DNA from: Kribbella amoyensis
GTDB taxonomy: Bacteria; Actinomycetota; Actinomycetes; Propionibacteriales; Kribbellaceae
Reading direction: 5' to 3'
Assembly: GCF_007828865.1 (NCBI RefSeq)
Contig: NZ_VIVK01000002.1
Coordinates: 62,001 to 126,000 of the forward strand
DNA length: 64,000 nt
Below the pieces are notes generated by a model. It was not told the DNA's origin, did no database searches, and saw only the letters and a list, made by a program, of their open reading frames with translations. A program made the translations under genes and the position numbers. This document shows positions 59,803 to 64,000 of the stretch, piece after piece; position 1 is the stretch's first letter; every line of letters starts with the position of its first letter.

Positions 59803-60512
59803 GCCGGTACCTCGATCGCCGCGTCCAGGGCGATCGTGATCATCTCCGAGAAGGTGGTCTGGCGCTCCTCGGCCGACGTCTCCTCCTTGGTGACCAGGTG
59901 GTCCGACACGGTCATGATGCCGAGCGCGCGACGGCCGAACTTCGCGGCCAGCGTGTACAGCGCGGCGGCCTCCATCTCGATCCCGAGCACGCCGTACTCC
60001 GCGGTCCGCGAGACCAGGTCGGGCCGGTCGTTGTAGAACAGGTCGCCGGAGAACACCTGGCCGACGTGCACGGTCAGCCCGGCCCGCTCGGCGTTGTCCA
60101 CGGCGGACCGGAGCAGTTGGTAGTCCGCGGTCGGCGCGTAGTCGATGCCGTGGAACCGCAGCCGGTTCATCTGCGAGTCGGTGCTGGCCGACATCGCCAC
60201 GATCACGTCGCGGATCCGCACCTTCTCGGTCAACCCGCCGCAGGTCCCGACCCGGATCAGCGTCTGCACGTCGTACTCCGCGAACAGCTCGTGCGCGTAG
60301 ATCGACGCGGACGCCTGGCCCATCCCGGAGCCCTGGACCGAGATCCGCTCACCCTTGTAGGTACCGGTGAACCCGAACATGTTGCGGATCTCGGTGTAGC
60401 AGGTGACGTCGGAGAGGTACGTCTCCGCGATCCACTTGGCCCGGAGCGGGTCGCCCGGGAACAGCACCCGCGGTGCGATCTGCCCCTTCTCGGCGGCGAT
60501 GTGAATACTCAT
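59799..60512 (-). CDS. deoD: Purine-nucleoside phosphorylase, DeoD type
   Basis: Phosphorolytic purine-salvage enzyme of 237 residues, normal for the hexameric DeoD group. Visible are VLFPGDPLRAKWIAE (phosphate loop), RVGTCGG, GIEMEAAALY (ribose-binding Glu-Met-Glu) and TVSDHL with the catalytic Asp. It splits purine nucleosides to base and ribose-1-phosphate. ATG 60512. Its TGA stop overlaps the CTG start of a lipoprotein gene, an unusual partner. Confidence 0.95.
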   Translation of the reverse strand: MSIHIAAEKGQIAPRVLFPGDPLRAKWIAETYLSDVTCYTEIRNMFGFTGTYKGERISVQGSGMGQASASIYAHELFAEYDVQTLIRVGTCGGLTEKVRIRDVIVAMSASTDSQMNRLRFHGIDYAPTADYQLLRSAVDNAERAGLTVHVGQVFSGDLFYNDRPDLVSRTAEYGVLGIEMEAAALYTLAAKFGRRALGIMTVSDHLVTKEETSAEERQTTFSEMITIALDAAIEVPA

Positions 60513-60626
60513 GCGGGGATGCTCTCACGGCAGACCGCTCGTCCCGGGCCCGGACCGGCGGGACCGCGGAGACGGGTGCCTGGTGTGTCGGCGGGTGCCG
60601 GGGCCGGGCGAGATAGTTTGGTCGCC

Positions 60627-61550
60627 GTGGCCTACTCGATCGATCCGCAGTCCCTCGCCCTGTCCCGTTCGGTCCTCGACCGCGCCGCGGACCGCCGCCG
60701 CGACCAGGAATGGCTGGACAAGGCCTGGGCCGATCCGGACACCCAGGTGGCGACCGTCGCGGGGGACCAGCTGCTGGTGAACCCGGACCGGACCACGCTG
60801 AAGCTGGTACCACCCGCCGAGGCGCCGGAGGGACGACGGATCTTCCTCGGCATCGACCGGGAGAGCGGGGCCGGGCAGACGGCAGACGGGCGCGCCGTGT
60901 TCGCCGTACTGGTGGAGGGCGAACCGGGCGAGGAGTACGCCGGACTGCGCGAGATCGGTGGGCTGCTGGACGACCGGGAGGCCGGGATCGCGGTGAACGT
61001 GGTCGGCCTGGCCAACTGGCACGCCGTCCACACGCATTGCGGGAACTGCGGCGCGCATACCGAGACGGTGGAGGCGGGGCACGTACTGGAGTGCCCGTCG
61101 TGCGGGATGCACCACTTCCCGCGGAGCGACCCGGCGATCATCGTGCTGGTCACCGACGACCAGGATCGCGCCCTGCTCGGCCGGAACCCGAAATGGCCCG
61201 AGGGCCGGTACTCGACCCTGGCCGGCTTCGTCGAACCAGGCGAGTCGCTGGAAGCCGCGGTCCGCCGGGAGGTGCTGGAGGAGACCGGCGTCATCGTCGG
61301 CGAGGACGTCCGGTACGCCGGATCCCAGCCGTGGCCGCTGCCGTCCAGCTTGATGCTCGGCTTCTACGCCACCGCTACCGGGTTCGACATCGAGGTCGAC
61401 GACGACGAGATCTCCGACGCCCGCTGGTTCAGCCGCGAAGACCTCACCGCCCTGGTAAAAGCCGGCACCATGGCCCTCCCCGGCAACATCTCCATCTCCC
61501 GCCGCCTGATCGAAGGCTGGTACGGCAACTCCCTCACCGGCAGCTGGTAA
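60627..61550 (+). CDS. nudC: NAD(+) diphosphatase NudC
   Basis: NUDIX enzyme of 307 residues that hydrolyses NAD(H) and removes NAD caps from RNA. The zinc ribbon HCGNCG...CPSCG (about 138-160) is followed by HFPRSDPAIIVLV, the NUDIX box GFVEPGESLEAAVRREVLEETGVIV (about 206-230) and the NudC-specific SQPWPLPSSLMLGF. GTG 60627 is chosen; a -10-like TAGTTT at 60614-60619 lies close upstream, suggesting an almost leaderless mRNA. The frame is open far upstream within the deoD complement. Confidence 0.93.
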   Translation: MAYSIDPQSLALSRSVLDRAADRRRDQEWLDKAWADPDTQVATVAGDQLLVNPDRTTLKLVPPAEAPEGRRIFLGIDRESGAGQTADGRAVFAVLVEGEPGEEYAGLREIGGLLDDREAGIAVNVVGLANWHAVHTHCGNCGAHTETVEAGHVLECPSCGMHHFPRSDPAIIVLVTDDQDRALLGRNPKWPEGRYSTLAGFVEPGESLEAAVRREVLEETGVIVGEDVRYAGSQPWPLPSSLMLGFYATATGFDIEVDDDEISDARWFSREDLTALVKAGTMALPGNISISRRLIEGWYGNSLTGSW

Positions 61551-61558
61551 CAACAGAA

Positions 61559-61597
61559 GAACGCGGCGCCGGCCCTCGGGGGCTCGGCGCCGCGTTC
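61559..61597. terminator. Bidirectional hairpin terminator
   Basis: GAACGCGGCGCCG (61559-61571) pairs perfectly with CGGCGCCGCGTTC (61585-61597). It lies between the convergent nudC and mycoredoxin genes. Confidence 0.8.
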
Positions 61598-61604
61598 GTC
61601 GTCC

Positions 61605-61844
61605 TCAGGCGGCCAGCTTCTCCGCGACTTGGGCGAGGCTCGGGTTCGTCATCGCGGTGCCGTCCGCGAAGACCACCGTGGGGACCGTCTGGTTCCCGTT
61701 GTTGATCTTCTCGACGATCTCCGCCGCCCCCGGCACCTGCTCGATGTCGACCTCCGCGAACTCGATCCCGGCCCGCTTCAGCTGCCCCTTCAACCGGTGA
61801 CAGTAACCGCACCAAGGTGTCGAGTACATCGTGAATGCCGCCAT
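61605..61844 (-). CDS. Mycoredoxin-type glutaredoxin-like protein
   Basis: Thioredoxin-fold oxidoreductase of 79 residues. The active site is WCGYC (Cys12, Cys15) and the cis-Pro loop is QTVPTVVF. This size and motif match actinobacterial mycoredoxin-1, which reduces mycothiol mixed disulphides; the C-terminus MTNPSLAQVAEKL agrees. ATG 61844. It is divergent from uvrD2. Confidence 0.9.
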   Translation of the reverse strand: MAAFTMYSTPWCGYCHRLKGQLKRAGIEFAEVDIEQVPGAAEIVEKINNGNQTVPTVVFADGTAMTNPSLAQVAEKLAA

Positions 61845-61958
61845 CGTGGCTCGCTCCGTCTCTCTGCGGGGTCAACGGGCTGCGCGTTCTGTCGGCCGGC
61901 CCGTCTAGGGTTGCTCTCGTCCTATCTGAACCACAGCGCCCGGGGGTCCTGTTCCCGC

Positions 61959-64000
61959 ATGTCTCAGCCCGTGAGCGACATCACACAGGTCGTTGCCGCC
62001 CGGTCGGCCGACGCCCTGCTCGAGGCGCTGGACCCCGAGCAGCGCGCCGTCGCCACCGCCCTGCACGGCCCGGTCGTCGTGATGGCCGGCGCCGGCACCG
62101 GGAAGACCCGCGCGATCACCCACCGGATCGCGTACGGCGTGCGCACCGGCACGTACGACCCGGCCCGCGTGCTCGCCGTGACGTTCACGCAGCGCGCGGC
62201 GGGGGAGATGCGCGGGCGGCTCGCCCAGCTCGGCGCGGACGGCGTCCAGGCCCGGACGTTCCACTCGGCCGCGCTCCGGCAGGCGAGATGGTTCTGGCCG
62301 AAGGTGTACAAGTCGGAGCTGCCGCCGATCGCGGACCGCAAGTTCCCGCTGCTCACCGAGGCGGCGTCGCGGTGCCGGGTCCGGGTGGACACGCCCGGCC
62401 TGCGCGACCTGGCCGGCGAGGTGGAGTGGGCCAAGGTCAGCAACGTCCGCCCGGACGACTACGCCAAGCTCGCCCCGACCTCCGGACGCACGCTGGCCGC
62501 CTTCGACCCGGCCACGATCGCCCGGATCTTCGCGGCGTACGAGGACGTGAAGCTGGAGCGCGGCCGGATCGACCTCGAGGACGTGCTGCTCTGCGCCGTC
62601 GCGCTGCTGGCCGAGGACGAGCGGGTCGCGGCCGAGATCCGCCGCCAGTACCGGACCTTCGTCGTCGACGAGTACCAGGACGTCAGCCCGTTGCAGCAGA
62701 GCCTGCTCGACCTGTGGCTCGGCGGCCGTGGCGACGTCTGCGTGGTCGGCGACCCGGCGCAGACCATCTACTCCTGGGCCGGCGCCGACCCGGAGAACCT
62801 GGTCCGCTTCGCCTCCCGGCACGACGACGCGACCGTGATCAAGCTGGTCCGCGACTACCGGTCCACCCCGCAGATCGTCGACGTCGCGAACAAGATCCTC
62901 GACTCCACCGGCCCGGCCGGTCTGCCCGGTCGCGTCACCCTGCGGTCCCAGCGCGACGCCGGCCCCACGCCGACGTACCGGGAGTACCCGGACGAGGTCG
63001 CCGAGGCGGACGCTGTCGCCCGGGCGATCGCGAAGCTGCGGGACTCGGGGACGGCGCTGCGGGACATCGCGATCCTGTTCCGCACCAACGCCCAGTCCGA
63101 GAACTTCGAGCAGGCGCTCGCCGAGCGGAGCATCCCGGCCGTCCTGAAGGGCGCCGAGCGGTTCTTCGAGCGGCCCGAGATCCGGCAGGCGGCGATGCTG
63201 CTCCGCGGTCAGGCGAAGGCGGGGGAGCCCGGCGGAGACCTGGCGGAGGTGGTCCGCGGCGTGCTCGCGGGCGCCGGCTGGACGCCGGAGCCGCCGAAGG
63301 GCAAGGGCGCCGTCCGGGATCGCTGGGAGTCGCTCAGCGCGCTCGTGACGATGACGTCGGACTACGCGGCCGCGCACCCCGAGGCCGGACTGGCCGAGCT
63401 GATGACCGAGCTGGACCGGCGGGCGGCGATCCAGCACGCGCCGCTCGCGGAGGGCGTCACGCTGGCGACCTTGCACACCGCGAAGGGCCTGGAGTGGGGC
63501 TGCGTGTTCATCGTCGGCGCCCACGAGGGCACGCTGCCGATCAGCTACGCCCAGACCCCCGCGCAGGTCGAGGAGGAGCGCCGGCTCTTCTACGTCGGTG
63601 TCACCCGGGCGAAGGACCAGCTCGCGATCAGCTGGTCGACCTCCCGCTCGCCGGGTGGACGGGGGCAGCGGGGTCCGACGCGGTTCCTGGACACGCTAGG
63701 CGTCCGTGGTTCGTCCCGGCCGGCGTCCGACTGGCAGCCGTCCGCCCGGACCGGCCGCGAGCGTACCGAGAAGCCGATCCCGAAGTGCCGCGTCTGTGGG
63801 CGCGGCCTGCTCGACGCGGGCGCCCGCAAGCTCGGCCGCTGCGAGGACTGCCCCTCGACGATGGACCAGAAGCTTTACGACGCCCTGTTCGAGTGGCGCG
63901 CCGAGAAGGCCGAGGAGGAGCGCATGCCCGCCTTCGTCATCTTCACCGACGCCACCCTCACCGCCATCGCCGAACTCCGCCCCACCGACGAGCGCGAACT
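61959..64000 (+). CDS. uvrD2: UvrD2-like superfamily I DNA helicase (3' truncated)
   Basis: 680 residues are visible before the window ends. Walker A AGAGTGKT is near 37-44, then FTQRAAGEM, VVDEYQDVSPLQ, GDPAQTIYSWAG, LVRDYRSTPQI, LHTAKGLEW and YVGVTRAKDQL. The distinctive UvrD2 C-terminal part is present: a tetracysteine ribbon CRVCG...CEDC (about 610-630) and the beginning of an HRDC domain (MPAFVIFTDATLTAIAELRP). It unwinds DNA during repair. The ATG at 61959 suits the family. A promoter for it must lie in the 114 bases shared with the mycoredoxin gene. Confidence 0.93.
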   Translation, partial: MSQPVSDITQVVAARSADALLEALDPEQRAVATALHGPVVVMAGAGTGKTRAITHRIAYGVRTGTYDPARVLAVTFTQRAAGEMRGRLAQLGADGVQARTFHSAALRQARWFWPKVYKSELPPIADRKFPLLTEAASRCRVRVDTPGLRDLAGEVEWAKVSNVRPDDYAKLAPTSGRTLAAFDPATIARIFAAYEDVKLERGRIDLEDVLLCAVALLAEDERVAAEIRRQYRTFVVDEYQDVSPLQQSLLDLWLGGRGDVCVVGDPAQTIYSWAGADPENLVRFASRHDDATVIKLVRDYRSTPQIVDVANKILDSTGPAGLPGRVTLRSQRDAGPTPTYREYPDEVAEADAVARAIAKLRDSGTALRDIAILFRTNAQSENFEQALAERSIPAVLKGAERFFERPEIRQAAMLLRGQAKAGEPGGDLAEVVRGVLAGAGWTPEPPKGKGAVRDRWESLSALVTMTSDYAAAHPEAGLAELMTELDRRAAIQHAPLAEGVTLATLHTAKGLEWGCVFIVGAHEGTLPISYAQTPAQVEEERRLFYVGVTRAKDQLAISWSTSRSPGGRGQRGPTRFLDTLGVRGSSRPASDWQPSARTGRERTEKPIPKCRVCGRGLLDAGARKLGRCEDCPSTMDQKLYDALFEWRAEKAEEERMPAFVIFTDATLTAIAELRPTDERE

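Noticed and set aside
61905..63524. A 539-residue minus-strand frame opposite uvrD2
   Set aside because: Its composition is the Arg/Pro/Gly-rich pattern of a complement frame, while the plus strand carries all helicase motifs and runs off the window end.

Overview
The window is high-GC actinobacterial chromosome. GTG starts are common, genes overlap in ATGA/GTGA/TGATG pairs, and it carries AdnAB-type helicase-nucleases, a mycoredoxin, UvrD2, MoeZ and the DEAD-helicase/MiaE_2/DUF3107/TetR neighbourhood. Codon habits and gene content suggest Nocardioidaceae, most likely Kribbella; this is inference, since no rRNA or marker gene is present. I see no tRNA, rRNA, CRISPR array, prophage or insertion sequence.

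Layout. 1-4648: end of an oligopeptide-type ABC transporter (two ATPases), an IclR regulator, and a glucarate-dehydratase-like enolase overlapping a 2-hydroxyacid dehydrogenase, all on +. 4645-12224: a six-gene leftward LacI operon (LacI, binding lipoprotein, two permeases, Tat-exported GH144-type protein, GH39-type glycosidase) with no ATPase gene. 12341-15437: phosphoglycerate-mutase-like phosphatase, an AbiEi-like/DUF559 gene between look-alike hairpins, a GNAT and a NUDIX protein. 15506-18826: PHP phosphoesterase, MarC and a Cas4/RecB-like nuclease in one overlapping operon, then a hydrolase. 18848-21587: an ABC-2 exporter operon with a strong promoter and a structured leader. 21683-22821: a RelA/SpoT-fold toxin-like protein overlapped by a small partner. 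23037-24580: ECF sigma factor and membrane-anchored partner. 24901-29285: ArsR-like regulator, hydrolase, 14-TM exporter, ParA ATPase. 29337-36688: DUF4349 lipoprotein, DEAD helicase, ferritin-like protein, GlsB, DUF3107, TetR, an acidic peptide and LigD polymerase. 36730-44589: several hydrolases including a 900-residue secreted one, MoeZ, DUF2277, an F420-type oxidoreductase and an alkyltransferase-like protein. 44691-51160: adnA-adnB. 51553-54128: TetR with divergent exporter and GNAT. 54144-57724: two Uma2 genes and a siderophore pair (desC-desD like) behind an iron box. 57899 to the end: GPP34, membrane protein, lipoprotein, DeoD, NudC, mycoredoxin and a truncated UvrD2.

Three observations seem most worth following. 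The ABC-2 operon leader (about 18885-19018) folds into a closed domain whose apical loop carries CCTCCT, the exact complement of the operon's AGGAGG ribosome-binding site. The RelA/SpoT-fold protein with its overlapping small gene resembles a toxin-antitoxin or effector-immunity pair. Two genes appear to start at CTG: the DEAD helicase, whose Q motif lies upstream of every conventional start, and a lipoprotein overlapping deoD as CTGA.
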